Assembly: GCF_000817775.3 (NCBI RefSeq)
Contig: NZ_JTHE03000091.1
Coordinates: forward strand, 94,468-158,467
Source: Lyngbya confervoides BDU141951
GTDB lineage: Bacteria > Cyanobacteriota > Cyanobacteriia > Thermosynechococcales > Thermosynechococcaceae
Direction of reading: 5' to 3'
DNA: 64,000 nucleotides
Of this stretch, positions 47,527 to 56,746 are shown in pieces (positions within the stretch are counted from its first letter, which is position 1; the number at the start of each line of letters is the position of its first letter). The notes below the pieces were generated by a model. It was not told the DNA's origin, ran no database searches, and saw nothing but the letters and a program-made list of their open reading frames with translations. The position numbers and the translations under genes were made by a program.

Positions 47527-48006
47527 ATGACTCAATCCATTTCTGACATCTCCGTTCAATCCATCACCGGTCAAGAGATCACCCTGGGAGATTATGCAGG
47601 CAAGGTCCTCCTCCTTGTGAACGTTGCCTCCTACTGCGGTTACACCAGCCAGTATGCTGGACTCCAGCAGCTCTACGATCGGTTCAAAGATCAGGGCTTT
47701 GAAATTCTGGCGTTTCCCTGCAATGACTACGGACAACAGGAGCCAGACTCGCTGGAAAAAATTCAGCAGTTTTGCTCAACTCGCTACAGCGTCACTTTCC
47801 CCCTATTTGAGAAGGTTCACGCTAAGGGCGCTGATCAGCACCCGTTGTACCAAACCCTGACCCAAACTCCACCCGCCGGAGAGGTCGCCTGGAACTTTGA
47901 GAAGTTTTTAGTCAATAAAAATGGGGAAGTGGTGGCGCGCTTCAAAAGTGCAGTGAGTCCCGACGCTCCAGAATTAGTTGCGGCCATTGAGAATGCACTG
48001 TCTTGA
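47527..48006 (+). CDS. gpx: Glutathione peroxidase family peroxidase
   Basis: This 159-residue thiol peroxidase reduces hydroperoxides, protecting membranes and photosystems from oxidation. The peroxidatic cysteine is in NVASYCGYT (C38), with the catalytic Gln in FPCNDYGQQEP and Trp/Asn in WNFEKFLV. It is the cysteine form, not selenocysteine. The second cysteine (FPCND) fits a thioredoxin- or NADPH-linked mechanism as reported for cyanobacterial Gpx proteins. FPCNDYG replaces the more usual FPCNQFG. Confidence 0.94.
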   Translation: MTQSISDISVQSITGQEITLGDYAGKVLLLVNVASYCGYTSQYAGLQQLYDRFKDQGFEILAFPCNDYGQQEPDSLEKIQQFCSTRYSVTFPLFEKVHAKGADQHPLYQTLTQTPPAGEVAWNFEKFLVNKNGEVVARFKSAVSPDAPELVAAIENALS

Positions 48007-48086
48007 GGCTTGTTGGGGCTTGAAGCTTGTTGGGGTAACCTGTGGCGCAAAGGCGGGTTGAAGAGGGTTCTCCCTGCCTGTGCGCC

Positions 48087-48524
48087 CTAGGGATTTATCG
48101 GTAGGGGGCGAATCCCGTGATCGCGATAACGGCGATAGTCAGCCAGAATCTGATCGTGATCAAAACAGAGGTTTGCCGGCAGATCCCACAGATCAAACAC
48201 CTGTAGATTTTGCGCATCGTCTGCAGCTAGGGGCTGCCCCTGGGCCTCGGCAATATAGACTAGGCTCAGGGTGTGCTTGCGATCATCGCGGCCGGGATCT
48301 GAGTAAACATTTAGCAGAGAAATGAGCTGTACCGAGAGGCTGGTTTCTTCCCGAGCTTCGCGGAGGGCAGCGGCTTCCACCCGTTCTCCGTAGTCCACAA
48401 ACCCACCGGGGATCGCCCAGCCCAGTGGTTCAAACCTGCGCTCGATCAGCACAATTGGGCGATGGGGACGATCCCTCAACTCAATAATAATATCGACGGT
48501 CGGGGCTGGATTGCGATAGATCAT
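48087..48524 (-). CDS. Nudix hydrolase
   Basis: This 145-residue Nudix protein hydrolyses a nucleoside diphosphate linked to another group. The Nudix box is [19 protein letters not shown] followed by EET (residues ~41-62), with the catalytic glutamates in REAREE. The family's usual G after EE is a T here. Substrate cannot be told from the motif alone. In several cyanobacteria similar short Nudix proteins are ADP-ribose or oxidised-nucleotide hydrolases. It is convergent with the peroxidase gene. Confidence 0.87.
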   Translation of the reverse strand: MIYRNPAPTVDIIIELRDRPHRPIVLIERRFEPLGWAIPGGFVDYGERVEAAALREAREETSLSVQLISLLNVYSDPGRDDRKHTLSLVYIAEAQGQPLAADDAQNLQVFDLWDLPANLCFDHDQILADYRRYRDHGIRPLPINP

Positions 48525-48547
48525 AGGACAATGACAACGCGACGCCG

Positions 48548-48590
48548 GGGTTTAAGGGCGACGCGTTGACTGAGCTAAGTCCTTAAACCC
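48548..48590. terminator. 10-bp inverted repeat between pdhA and the Nudix gene
   Basis: GGGTTTAAGG (48548-48557) is the exact reverse complement of CCTTAAACCC (48581-48590), separated by 23 bases. It lies just beyond the pdhA stop on the minus strand and may end its transcript. There is no T-run, so this is a candidate, not a classical terminator. Confidence 0.45.
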
Positions 48591-48603
48591 GAGGCAGTGC
48601 GCG

Positions 48604-49635
48604 TTAATCCTGGTCTGCAAAAATATACTTGTAGAGATCCTCCGGCTTGGGATCGGGGCTTTGCTCTGCAAATTCAACGGCGTCATCAATGACGGCAGTA
48701 ATTTTTTGCTGAATCCCCTTGAAATCCTCCTGAGTTGCCAGGTTTTGCTCGATCAGATAGGCTTCAAAGCGCTTAATGGGATCGCGAGCGAGCCAGATTT
48801 CCTTCTCCTCTGGGGACCGTAGCTCATCCGGGTCGGCCAGGGAGTGACCTCGGAATCGGTAGGTGAGCGCTTCAATCAGGGTGGGACCTTCCCCGGCCCG
48901 GGCTCGGGCGATGGCCTCCTGGGCCACGGCCCGCACCGCCAACACATCCATCCCGTCCACCTCGTACCCTGGCATCCCAAACACCTGGGCCTTACGGTAA
49001 ATTTCCGTGTCAGAGCTGGCGCGATCGTGGGCCATCCCAATCGCCCATTTGTTATTTTCCACAATGTAGAGAATTGGCAGCTTCCAGAGCGAAGCCATGT
49101 TTAAGCACTCAAAAAACTGCCCGTTATTGCTGGCCCCGTCGCCAAAGAAGCAGGCCGAAACTTGGTCAGCGGAGGCATCTCCCATCACCTCGCGACGATA
49201 CCGCGCCTGAAACGCGGCACCGAGGGCCACCGGAATCCCCTCGGCCACAAAGGCAAAGCCCCCTAATAAATTGTGCTCGGCTGAAAACATGTGCATCGAC
49301 CCGCCCCGGCCCCGGCTACAGCCGGTTTCTTTCCCGAATAGCTCTGCTGCTACCTGTCTTGCCGGAACCCCTGCACTGAGGGCATGGACATGGTCGCGGT
49401 AGGTGCTCGTGACGTAATCGTCGGGACGCATGGCCTTGATCACCCCGGAGGAAACCGCCTCTTGGCCATTGTACAAATGGACAAATCCGAACATCTTGCC
49501 CCGATAGTACATCTCAGCGCACTTATCTTCGAAGTAACGACCGAGAATCATATCCTCATAAATGGTCAGCCCCTCATCACGGGCAATCTGCACCTTAGCG
49601 GTTTCAAACTTCGGTAAAACTCGTTCCTGAACCAT
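48604..49635 (-). CDS. pdhA: Pyruvate dehydrogenase E1 component, alpha subunit
   Basis: PdhA decarboxylates pyruvate using thiamine diphosphate and passes the acetyl group to the E2 lipoyl domain. The 343-residue protein has the thiamine motif [15 protein letters not shown] ending in the NN residues, the substrate-side [11 protein letters not shown] and [10 protein letters not shown] stretches, and the phosphorylation-loop-like [19 protein letters not shown]. Length is normal. The other subunits are not in the window. Its beta-subunit partner must be encoded elsewhere. Confidence 0.96.
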   Translation of the reverse strand: MVQERVLPKFETAKVQIARDEGLTIYEDMILGRYFEDKCAEMYYRGKMFGFVHLYNGQEAVSSGVIKAMRPDDYVTSTYRDHVHALSAGVPARQVAAELFGKETGCSRGRGGSMHMFSAEHNLLGGFAFVAEGIPVALGAAFQARYRREVMGDASADQVSACFFGDGASNNGQFFECLNMASLWKLPILYIVENNKWAIGMAHDRASSDTEIYRKAQVFGMPGYEVDGMDVLAVRAVAQEAIARARAGEGPTLIEALTYRFRGHSLADPDELRSPEEKEIWLARDPIKRFEAYLIEQNLATQEDFKGIQQKITAVIDDAVEFAEQSPDPKPEDLYKYIFADQD

Positions 49636-49763
49636 TGAAATACGCTGTCCTTATTTCCAGAGGTCGACGCCGGTCTAATTTTTAGAGTATACGTTGATCA
49701 GGGGGCAGGTTATGATAGTCCCAACTATTTTCGCGCCCATGGATCTGGTTAGCTGCTCTTTCC

Positions 49764-52043
49764 ATGTCAACATCGAACCCCTTGTTGCCAAGGACAACAA
49801 CTGTGCCAATAACTGTGCGTATTCCTTTAGACTACTACCAAATCCTAGGGGTATCGTTTGATGCCACCCCTGACCAGCTCCAGCAGGCCTTTGAGGATCG
49901 CGTGCAGCAGCTTCCGCGGCAGCAATATTCTAACGCAGCGATCGCCTCGCGCAAAAAAATCCTCCAGTCCGCTTTTGCCATCCTCTCTAATCCCCAGCGT
50001 CGCCAGGATTACGACCAGTCTCTGCCCGCTGAGGCACCGGATTCCTTCGCAGCTCTGTTTGCCACGCCAGAAGCAGAGGAAGCGCTAGAGTCCTCGGTCC
50101 ATGAACCGGGGATTGAACTTGACCCTAAGCATCTTGCTGGGGGGCTCATTTTTCTGCTGGAGTTTGGGGAGTTTGATGCAGTGCTGCGGCTGGGGCGCGA
50201 ACATCTCAATCGCCCCATTGACCTGCGGCAGATGCCGGACCATACCATTCCTGCAGATGATGATGTGGTTCTGGCTGTGGCCCTGGCCTATCTGGAGTTA
50301 GGGCGGGAACAGTGGCAACGGGAAGAATGTGAAGCCGCCGGGCAATCTCTGCAGTCAGGCCTCAAGCTCCTCACCGATGAAAATAAGTTTTTTGACATTC
50401 AGTCTGAAATCGCCGGTGATCTCAGCAAGCTCCGGCCCTATCGGGTGCTGGAGCTGCTGGCGCTGCCCCTGGATGATCCCAAGCGTGTGGAGGGGCTGAG
50501 CCTGCTTCAAGACATGCTGGATGAGCGCGGTGGACTGGACGGCACCGGAGATGACCAATCGGGGCTAGGCGTGAACGACTTTTTAATGTTCATGCAGCAA
50601 ATTCGAGACGCGCTGACGGTGGATGAACAGTTTAAGCTGTTTAACGCAGAATCTGACCGTCCCTCCTCGGTGGCCACCTACCTGAGTGCCTTTACCCACG
50701 TTGCTCGCGGGGTTTCCGAACAGCAGCCTCAGTTCATTAGTCAGGCTAAGGGACTGCTCCGCTCCCTGGTGGATCGGCAAGATTTGAATCTAGAGCTGGG
50801 CATGTGCTCGCTCCTGCTCGGGCAGCCCGATGCCGCCATCACCTTCGTTCAGAAAAGCAGCGATGAAGAAGCGCTTTCGTATATTTATCAAACCTCGGAA
50901 GGCGCCCCCGACCTGATTCCGGGTCTTTATCTCTATACGGAGCAGTGGCTACAGCAGGAGGTTTACCCTTACTATCGGGATCTGGCCACAGAAACGGTGT
51001 CGCTGAAGGATTACTTTAACGATGAGTCCATTCAGGAGGCCCTGGCGAAGCTAGAGCCTGAATTACCCAATCCGCAGTCTAGCTGGGCCAATGCAGAGGG
51101 AGAACAACAATGGGAAAGCTGGTTCAGCGACCAAGCCGTTAATCCGGTCAAAGCTGAGTCGGAACCCCTGCAGTCCGTAGATGTACCTCAGCAGGAAGGG
51201 GCGGCAGAGCCAGGGCCAGCCCCCGTCCATCCAGAATCCTCCTCTGATTTAGGTTTTGTGCCATCGGACTTTGACTGGACCTCCCCGTCCCCCACTGAGG
51301 CTGCGACCGTTCTCCCACCAGAGGTCAGGGTGGAGTCCCCTCCGCCTTCCCCGCGCCCACCAAGTCAGGCTAAAAAGCCGAAGCGTTCGAAGCGTGCGCC
51401 TTTAAAAAAATCAGACCGCAGACCGCCCCCCCGCCCAGCCTCTGGGCGGCAAAAGATCTGGCGCTGGGGCTTAGCGCTGTTCTTGGGGATCGGGGTGGTC
51501 TGGGGAGCCTTGGCCCTTGGGCGCATGGGGAATAGGGCCTCCTCCGATGGCAGCAACGATGGACCGCCCCCGACGGCTTCTCCTGTCCCTGATACCGCTG
51601 AACCCACGCCTGCAGCGACGCCAACCCCTACCCCAGGGGCATCGGTCTCTCCAGGCACTCCCTTGACGCAGGAAGCAGCCAAAAAAATTATTCAGGATTG
51701 GCAAGCCATTAAAGCGGATGCCCTCGGAAAATCCTATCAAACTGGACCGCTTAGCCAGATCTTGGTAGATCCCCTGCTGTCTGACTGGCGCAACAGTGCC
51801 AATGCCTCTAAGGCTGAGGGCACCTACACCACCTTCACCCTGCAGGGATTAAACATTGAGTCTGTGTCGACTCCCAGTCCGACTGAGGCCCTTGTGCGCG
51901 CCTCGGTTAAAGAGTTGCGCTCAAGTTACCTGCAGGGGAATTCCACCCCAACCGATACGAAAACCGATGCCTACAAAGTGGATTATCGGCTAGTGCTGAA
52001 CCAGGGACAATGGCGGATTCGGCAAATGGATGTGGTGGAATAG
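49764..52043 (+). CDS. ftn2: Cell division protein Ftn2/ZipN (ARC6 homologue)
   Basis: Ftn2 (ZipN) anchors the FtsZ ring to the membrane in cyanobacteria and is the ancestor of plant ARC6. The 759-residue protein has an N-terminal J-like domain (DYYQILGVSFDATPDQL), a helical central region (~100-440), a proline-rich and acidic linker, one membrane segment (WGLALFLGIGVVWGALALG, ~570-590) and a C-terminal intermembrane-space (IMS) domain (AAKKIIQDWQAIKADALG onward). The J-like domain lacks the HPD tripeptide. It starts ATG 49764 and is divergent from pdhA. Confidence 0.93.
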   Translation: MSTSNPLLPRTTTVPITVRIPLDYYQILGVSFDATPDQLQQAFEDRVQQLPRQQYSNAAIASRKKILQSAFAILSNPQRRQDYDQSLPAEAPDSFAALFATPEAEEALESSVHEPGIELDPKHLAGGLIFLLEFGEFDAVLRLGREHLNRPIDLRQMPDHTIPADDDVVLAVALAYLELGREQWQREECEAAGQSLQSGLKLLTDENKFFDIQSEIAGDLSKLRPYRVLELLALPLDDPKRVEGLSLLQDMLDERGGLDGTGDDQSGLGVNDFLMFMQQIRDALTVDEQFKLFNAESDRPSSVATYLSAFTHVARGVSEQQPQFISQAKGLLRSLVDRQDLNLELGMCSLLLGQPDAAITFVQKSSDEEALSYIYQTSEGAPDLIPGLYLYTEQWLQQEVYPYYRDLATETVSLKDYFNDESIQEALAKLEPELPNPQSSWANAEGEQQWESWFSDQAVNPVKAESEPLQSVDVPQQEGAAEPGPAPVHPESSSDLGFVPSDFDWTSPSPTEAATVLPPEVRVESPPPSPRPPSQAKKPKRSKRAPLKKSDRRPPPRPASGRQKIWRWGLALFLGIGVVWGALALGRMGNRASSDGSNDGPPPTASPVPDTAEPTPAATPTPTPGASVSPGTPLTQEAAKKIIQDWQAIKADALGKSYQTGPLSQILVDPLLSDWRNSANASKAEGTYTTFTLQGLNIESVSTPSPTEALVRASVKELRSSYLQGNSTPTDTKTDAYKVDYRLVLNQGQWRIRQMDVVE

Positions 52044-52054
52044 AGACAATTGAG

Positions 52055-52082
52055 GTCTAAGATCTCTTGTCTAAGATCTCTT
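52055..52082 (+). repeat. Perfect 14-base tandem duplication
   Basis: GTCTAAGATCTCTT occurs twice back to back (52055-52068 and 52069-52082), 11 bases after the ftn2 stop. It is probably a local slippage or duplication product and has no clear function. Confidence 0.9.
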
Positions 52083-52242
52083 TTGATCGCCTAAGGGTGC
52101 GAGAACAGAAGGTCCGCGATCTATTCGCTTCGGATGCGCGTTGGGATAGATGGAGTCTGGCTGCTTGTTGATTCCCCTCGATGGGGATGACGCAAGCATT
52201 TACTAGAGTATTGAGTCCCAGTAAAAATGGTATGATGGATTC

Positions 52243-53502
52243 ATGTTGACCATGAACTACCGCTACCGCATCTATCCTTCTGCCGTTCAGCAAGCAACCT
52301 TGTTTGAGTGGATGGAAACTTGTCGCAAGGCCTATAACTATGCGTTGCGAGAGATCAAGGACTGGTGCCACAGCCGGAAGTGTAGGATTGACCGATGCTC
52401 GATTGAGCAGGAATACATCTTGCCTGCTGACTGGAAATTTCCCAGTGAAGTGCAACAGTTGAATGCCCTGCCACAGGCTAAGCAGGCCTTTCCCAGATTG
52501 GGTGAGGCTCCGTCTCAGGTGTTGCAGCAAGCCATCAAACAACTGCACAAGGCTTGGGAAGGGTTTCAAGGTCGTGGATTTGGATTCCCCCGATTCAAAA
52601 AGTACGGGCAATTCAAATCGCTGTTGTTTCCACAGTTCAAGGACAATCCCATTACGGCAGCGTATTTGAAGCTGCCGAAAATGGAACTGATTCCAATTAA
52701 TCTGCATCGCCCGATTCCTGATGACTGTGTAGTGAAACAGGTTCGCATTCTTAAGAAAGCCGATAGATGGTATGCATTGCTCAACATTCAATGGGATGTC
52801 AATGTTCCTGATCCCCTCCCCCATGGTCATCCCATTGGGGTGGATGTAGGACTGGCGAAGTTTCTCGCAACGAGTGACGGTGTGCTGGTCAAGCCGCCCA
52901 AGTTCTTTAAGCAGATGCCAAGCAAGCTGAAATTGCTGCAACGCAGGCTGAGTAGAAAACAAAAGCGGTCGAGGAATTACGAGAAGCAACGCCTCAAGGT
53001 GGCTCGGATGCATCACACCATTGAGAACACTCGAAAAGACTTTCACTTCAAGCAAGCTCACGCCCTTTGCGATGCTGGAGATATGGTCTTCATGGAAGAC
53101 CTAGATTTTCGCGTCATGGCAAAGGGCTTTCTGGGCAAGCAGATGCTTGATGGTGGATTCGGGCAATTCCGAAGCATTCTCCAGTACGTGTGCTGGAAGC
53201 GCGACAAGTTTTTCAGGGTGGTTGATGCTCGGGGCACGTCCCGAATTTGCCCTGAGTGTGGCGCAATGGTCAAGAAAGAGTTGAGCAAGAGGATGTATCG
53301 TTGTCCTGAGTGTGGATACACAACAGATAGAGATGTCGCGATTGGTCAAGTCCTTCGCAATCGAGGGCTAGCCCTCATTAGTACCCCAGGGCTTGGGGGA
53401 ATCGAAAGCGTCTGTGCAGTCGGTCTGCCGAGAATTGGGGCAACTCAATCGAGGTCAGAGGCGAAACCCCGCAAGGGAACAACCAGAAAATCTCAAGAGT
53501 GA
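52243..53502 (+). CDS. tnpB: TnpB RNA-guided nuclease (IS605 OrfB family)
   Basis: TnpB is the ancestor of Cas12 and uses an omega-RNA to cut DNA next to a target-adjacent motif. The 419-residue protein has the N-terminal OrfB domain, the RuvC aspartate in IGVDVGLAKF (D201), the glutamate in FMEDLDF (E285), the C-terminal TDRDVAIG acid region (D362/D364) and a zinc ribbon with C336, C339, C354 and C357. All catalytic residues are present, so it may be active. The C-terminal motif reads DRDVAIGQV rather than the more usual DRDxNAA. The start is ATG 52243 or ATG 52252. Confidence 0.93.
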   Translation: MLTMNYRYRIYPSAVQQATLFEWMETCRKAYNYALREIKDWCHSRKCRIDRCSIEQEYILPADWKFPSEVQQLNALPQAKQAFPRLGEAPSQVLQQAIKQLHKAWEGFQGRGFGFPRFKKYGQFKSLLFPQFKDNPITAAYLKLPKMELIPINLHRPIPDDCVVKQVRILKKADRWYALLNIQWDVNVPDPLPHGHPIGVDVGLAKFLATSDGVLVKPPKFFKQMPSKLKLLQRRLSRKQKRSRNYEKQRLKVARMHHTIENTRKDFHFKQAHALCDAGDMVFMEDLDFRVMAKGFLGKQMLDGGFGQFRSILQYVCWKRDKFFRVVDARGTSRICPECGAMVKKELSKRMYRCPECGYTTDRDVAIGQVLRNRGLALISTPGLGGIESVCAVGLPRIGATQSRSEAKPRKGTTRKSQE

Positions 53503-53556
53503 TCTTGGGAAGCCCGCGCTGTCCCTGTACTCAGGTCAGCGTCGGGAGGATGTCAC
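53380..53556 (+). ncRNA. Predicted omega-RNA of the tnpB element (approximate)
   Basis: TnpB guide RNAs come from the 3' end of tnpB and run through the right end. The region from about 53380 to 53556 has the expected place and ends in a hairpin (53513-53546) and GGATGTCAC. The guide would be the flanking bases after 53556, starting TAACCCTTGACCGAAA. The 5' boundary is not determinable by eye. Confidence 0.45.
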
Positions 53557-53638
53557 TAACCCTTGACCGAAATCACCCGCTGAGCGTAGAGCGCCCAGCT
53601 CTTCTAGGAGGGGTGGTTCAGCATGCTGTGGATATTTT

Positions 53639-55033
53639 ATGCTCAACCGATCAAAAGCGCAGGCGGGTCTTGTGGTGGCGGGGATTAGCTTTGGCTTGGG
53701 GCTGGGGCTCACGCGCAATCTTGAGCAAGCCGCCTACACCAGCGCGATCGCCGTCGCCTCTACGGCAACGGGTGTGGTCGTCAGCGATCGCCGCAGTTCT
53801 GGACGCGACGGTCTGCCCCCCAGTCCCCTGGATCCCCTGCCCTTGGACGAGGGGCAACCTGCTCCTCAGGAACCTGAACGGCAGCAAATCGCGATTTTCT
53901 GGGACTATGAAAATGTGCGCGTACCGACCCAGGGCACCAGTGCGCCCCTGGCGGAGCTGTTGGTGGACTATGCCAAGTCGCTGGGGCATCCCCGCCTGAA
54001 AATTGTCTACGCCAACTGGTCTGGACGGCAGTTGGGTCCAGGCTGGCGACGTAATGTCACGGCCTCCCCCGCCCTGAATAAGGAAGAAGTTGTGGTCAAG
54101 GCCCTCTATAGTTTGGGCTTTGAACCCATCTATGTGTCCATGGGCAAGGCCAATAGCTCAGATGTCAAGCTCGCGGTGGACTGCCTCAATGCTGTCTACC
54201 GCGACCCTAGCTTGCAGCACATTATCATTGTGACCGGGGATAAGGACTTTATTCCCCTGGTCAATGCCCTGAAAGATCTCGGGAAAACCGTCACGATCAT
54301 TGGTCACGCAGACAAGGTCAGCGAACATTTGATGCTCAGTGCCGATGAATTTGTCTCGGTGAAGGAACTGTGGGTTACGGAACATGAGCTAGATACCCCA
54401 GCTTCGCCCTCGCAGATCCCAGAGCAGGACGCTGCGCCGATGCCCTACGAGGATGCCGTGGGCTGTTTGCTGGAGGCCATTGAGGCGGCCCTTGAGCAGG
54501 GAAAAAGTACGAGAATTGAAACCATTGGACGCTTAATGCGCACCATTAATTCCAGGTATCATGGGGCTACCTACGTCTACACGCCGAATCAGCAGGGGAC
54601 CTTTACAAAGTTCAGTGCCTTTATTGCCAACGTGGCGAATGAGGGAAAAATTCGCCTAGAGACTACCGATAGTGGATTTAAGGAACTGTTCCTGCTGGAG
54701 GAAAATCCCCAGGATGAATCCGAGTTTCGATCCGAAGCAATCACAGCCATGGATCGGCAGCAGTGGCAAACCCTCATTGAGCAGGTGCAGAATATTCTGG
54801 AAGAGAAGGGATCGCTCTCCTTTGTGCCGCTTCTGTGTTTGCTGTCCAAGGCGAAGCAGGAGGGGGCCCTGGCGTTTTTGAGCCACAGTAGTCTGCGCAA
54901 GGCCCTCCAGCAGCTCATTGAAATTCAACTCCTAGTGAAGGAAGACGAAAAACTATTTCGGTTGCAAGCGGGGGCGATCGCCAATACCGACCAATACCTG
55001 GATCAACTGGTCCAGCTGAACGAGGATCAATGA
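53639..55033 (+). CDS. NYN/LabA-like nuclease with OST-HTH/LOTUS domain
   Basis: This 464-residue protein has two short hydrophobic N-terminal stretches (residues ~8-24 and ~31-48), then an NYN (PIN-like) domain of the DUF88/LabA group and a C-terminal OST-HTH/LOTUS-like domain (about 265-360). Acidic active-site residues are present: D89 in FWDYENVR, the D in NSSDVKLAVD, and the two in VTGDKDFIPL. It may cut or bind RNA. The N-terminus might anchor it in the membrane. The start ATG 53639 is 82 bases after the tnpB element. A palindrome GACCCC-TCA-GGGGTC lies directly after the stop. Confidence 0.85.
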   Translation: MLNRSKAQAGLVVAGISFGLGLGLTRNLEQAAYTSAIAVASTATGVVVSDRRSSGRDGLPPSPLDPLPLDEGQPAPQEPERQQIAIFWDYENVRVPTQGTSAPLAELLVDYAKSLGHPRLKIVYANWSGRQLGPGWRRNVTASPALNKEEVVVKALYSLGFEPIYVSMGKANSSDVKLAVDCLNAVYRDPSLQHIIIVTGDKDFIPLVNALKDLGKTVTIIGHADKVSEHLMLSADEFVSVKELWVTEHELDTPASPSQIPEQDAAPMPYEDAVGCLLEAIEAALEQGKSTRIETIGRLMRTINSRYHGATYVYTPNQQGTFTKFSAFIANVANEGKIRLETTDSGFKELFLLEENPQDESEFRSEAITAMDRQQWQTLIEQVQNILEEKGSLSFVPLLCLLSKAKQEGALAFLSHSSLRKALQQLIEIQLLVKEDEKLFRLQAGAIANTDQYLDQLVQLNEDQ

Positions 55034-55035
55034 TC

Positions 55036-55050
55036 GACCCCTCAGGGGTC
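55036..55050 (+). terminator. Short perfect hairpin after the NYN gene
   Basis: GACCCC (55036-55041) pairs with GGGGTC (55045-55050) across a three-base loop, two bases after the TGA stop. It has no T-run, so termination or mRNA-end protection is only a guess. Confidence 0.4.
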
Positions 55051-55221
55051 AGGGGCGATAACGCAGGCCGTGGCGGGTGCCGAATCCCGCAATCGGAGGG
55101 AACCGCCTGGAGAACCGCCCTTGGCCCCTAGTCCCCTCGGCGGTGAACATAACCCCAGGAATCGCGAAAGCGTGCCTTTCCCCCGATACGATGGGGGAGC
55201 AAGCCTTTGCTACTTTGAGAT

Positions 55222-56673
55222 ATGGACTCTTCTCGTCATCGCCCCCCGCACCCCGAGCTGGATCGGCCCCTGAGTGTTTGGACTAAATTGGCCTTTGGGG
55301 CCGGGGATTTGGGACCGGCGATTACCGCCAATATCATTATTTTCTTTCAGCTCATTTTTTTTACAAATGTGGCGGGTATTCCGGCGGGGCTGGCCGGAAG
55401 CATTCTATTAATTAGCAAAATATGGGATGCCGTCAACGATCCCATTGTGGGAGTGCTGACGGATAAAACTAGCTCGAAGCGCTGGGGGCGGCGTTTACCC
55501 TGGATGTTCTATGGCGCGCTACCCTTTGGTCTGTTTTTCTTTTTGCTGTGGATTGTGCCTGGATTCAAAGGGCTGGACGGGGCTGCCAAAGGCTGGTGGC
55601 TGTTTACCTACTACGTCATTATCGGTGCCATCTCCCAGGTGTTCTACACGGTGGTCAATTTGCCCTACACGGCCATGACCCCAGAACTGACCCAGGACTT
55701 TGATGAGCGGACGCAGCTGAACAGCTTTCGGTTTGCCTTTTCCATTGGGGGCAGTATCTTATCGTTGATTGTGGCCCAGATTGTGTTTCAGCTCATTCCA
55801 GAGTCCCAGCGCGATGTGCAGTACCTGATTCTTGCGGCCATCTGTGCGGTAGTCTCGGTTTTATCCATTTACTGGTGTGTGTTTGGCACTCGCAAGCGGG
55901 CGCTGGCCTTTGAGAAACGACGCATTGAAACCACCTCCGCTGCCCCTCTGCCCCTCCTGCGCCAGTTTAAGATTGCCTTTAGCAATGGCCCCTTCCTTTA
56001 CGTGATTGGGATTTATTTGTGTTCCTGGTTGGGGGTCCAGGTGACCGCTAGCATTATTCCCTACTTCGTCATTGATTGCATGAAGCTCAAACAGACGGAC
56101 GTGCCTCCGGTGCTAATTGGGGTTCAGGGCACTGCTTTACTGATGCTTTTTGTTTGGAGTCGGTTGAGTCAACGATACGGCAAGCGGGCCGTTTACTTCA
56201 TGGGTATGGGGTCTTGGATTGTGGCGCAATTTGGACTGTTTTTTCTTCAACCCGGTCAGGTGGGCTTGATGTATGTCCTGGCTATCATGGCAGGAATTGG
56301 CGTCTCCACGGCCTATCTGGTGCCCTGGTCCATGATTCCGGATGTCATTGACTTAGATGAGCTTCGCACGGGTCAGCGGCGAGAGGGAATTTTCTACGGC
56401 TTTATGGTGCTGCTGCAAAAATTTGGCTTGGCCTTAGGATTATTTTTGGTGGGCATTGCCCTGGAGGCCTCGGGGTTCCTTGAGGCCGTGGCGGGGGCTC
56501 CCTTACCAACGCAGCCTGATTCAGCGCTGGCGGCCATTCGCTTTGCCATTGGTCCGATTCCCACCTTCTGCTTACTCGTGGGGCTCGTGCTGACCTACTT
56601 TTACCCAATTGGGCGGGAGCAACATGCTGAAATCATGCTGAAGTTGGGGGAAAGAAACAGGCCCTCGCCCTGA
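55222..56673 (+). CDS. GPH-family sugar/cation symporter (MFS)
   Basis: This 483-residue membrane protein has about 12 membrane segments and belongs to the glycoside-pentoside-hexuronide:cation symporter family (MelB-like). The diagnostic N-terminal loop DPIVGVLTDKTSSKRWGRR and the LPYTAMTPELTQDFDERTQL stretch are present, as is the central loop near RFKIAFSNG-like sequence (FKIAFSNGPF). Substrate is not determinable, but a sugar or glycoside with Na+ or H+ is expected. ATG 55222 is the start. It is convergent with lnt. Confidence 0.9.
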   Translation: MDSSRHRPPHPELDRPLSVWTKLAFGAGDLGPAITANIIIFFQLIFFTNVAGIPAGLAGSILLISKIWDAVNDPIVGVLTDKTSSKRWGRRLPWMFYGALPFGLFFFLLWIVPGFKGLDGAAKGWWLFTYYVIIGAISQVFYTVVNLPYTAMTPELTQDFDERTQLNSFRFAFSIGGSILSLIVAQIVFQLIPESQRDVQYLILAAICAVVSVLSIYWCVFGTRKRALAFEKRRIETTSAAPLPLLRQFKIAFSNGPFLYVIGIYLCSWLGVQVTASIIPYFVIDCMKLKQTDVPPVLIGVQGTALLMLFVWSRLSQRYGKRAVYFMGMGSWIVAQFGLFFLQPGQVGLMYVLAIMAGIGVSTAYLVPWSMIPDVIDLDELRTGQRREGIFYGFMVLLQKFGLALGLFLVGIALEASGFLEAVAGAPLPTQPDSALAAIRFAIGPIPTFCLLVGLVLTYFYPIGREQHAEIMLKLGERNRPSP

Positions 56674-56746
56674 GTTGGGATTGCTGATCTCTGGGCGATC
56701 GCTGGCCTTCTCCCACGGGGGCGACCTCGGCTCAACAGCTGGTGTC

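Larger units (their letters stand above)
52173..53556 (+). mobile_element. Insertion sequence of the IS605/IS200 group, tnpB only
   Basis: This ~1.38 kb element carries only tnpB. The left end is set by TTGAT at 52168-52172, the target/adjacent motif of ISDra2-type elements, followed at once by a hairpin (TCCCC 52173-52177, GGGGA 52183-52187). The right end is set by an imperfect hairpin (CCCGCGCTG 53513-53521, CAGCGTCGGG 53537-53546) and the terminal AGGATGTCAC (53547-53556). No tnpA is present, so movement would need a partner in trans. It sits between ftn2 and the NYN gene. Confidence 0.7.

Noticed and set aside
52057..53061. A 334-codon open frame on the minus strand
   Set aside because: It lies inside tnpB and its flank in antisense. 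The translation has no recognisable domain, while tnpB on the other strand has full family motifs.
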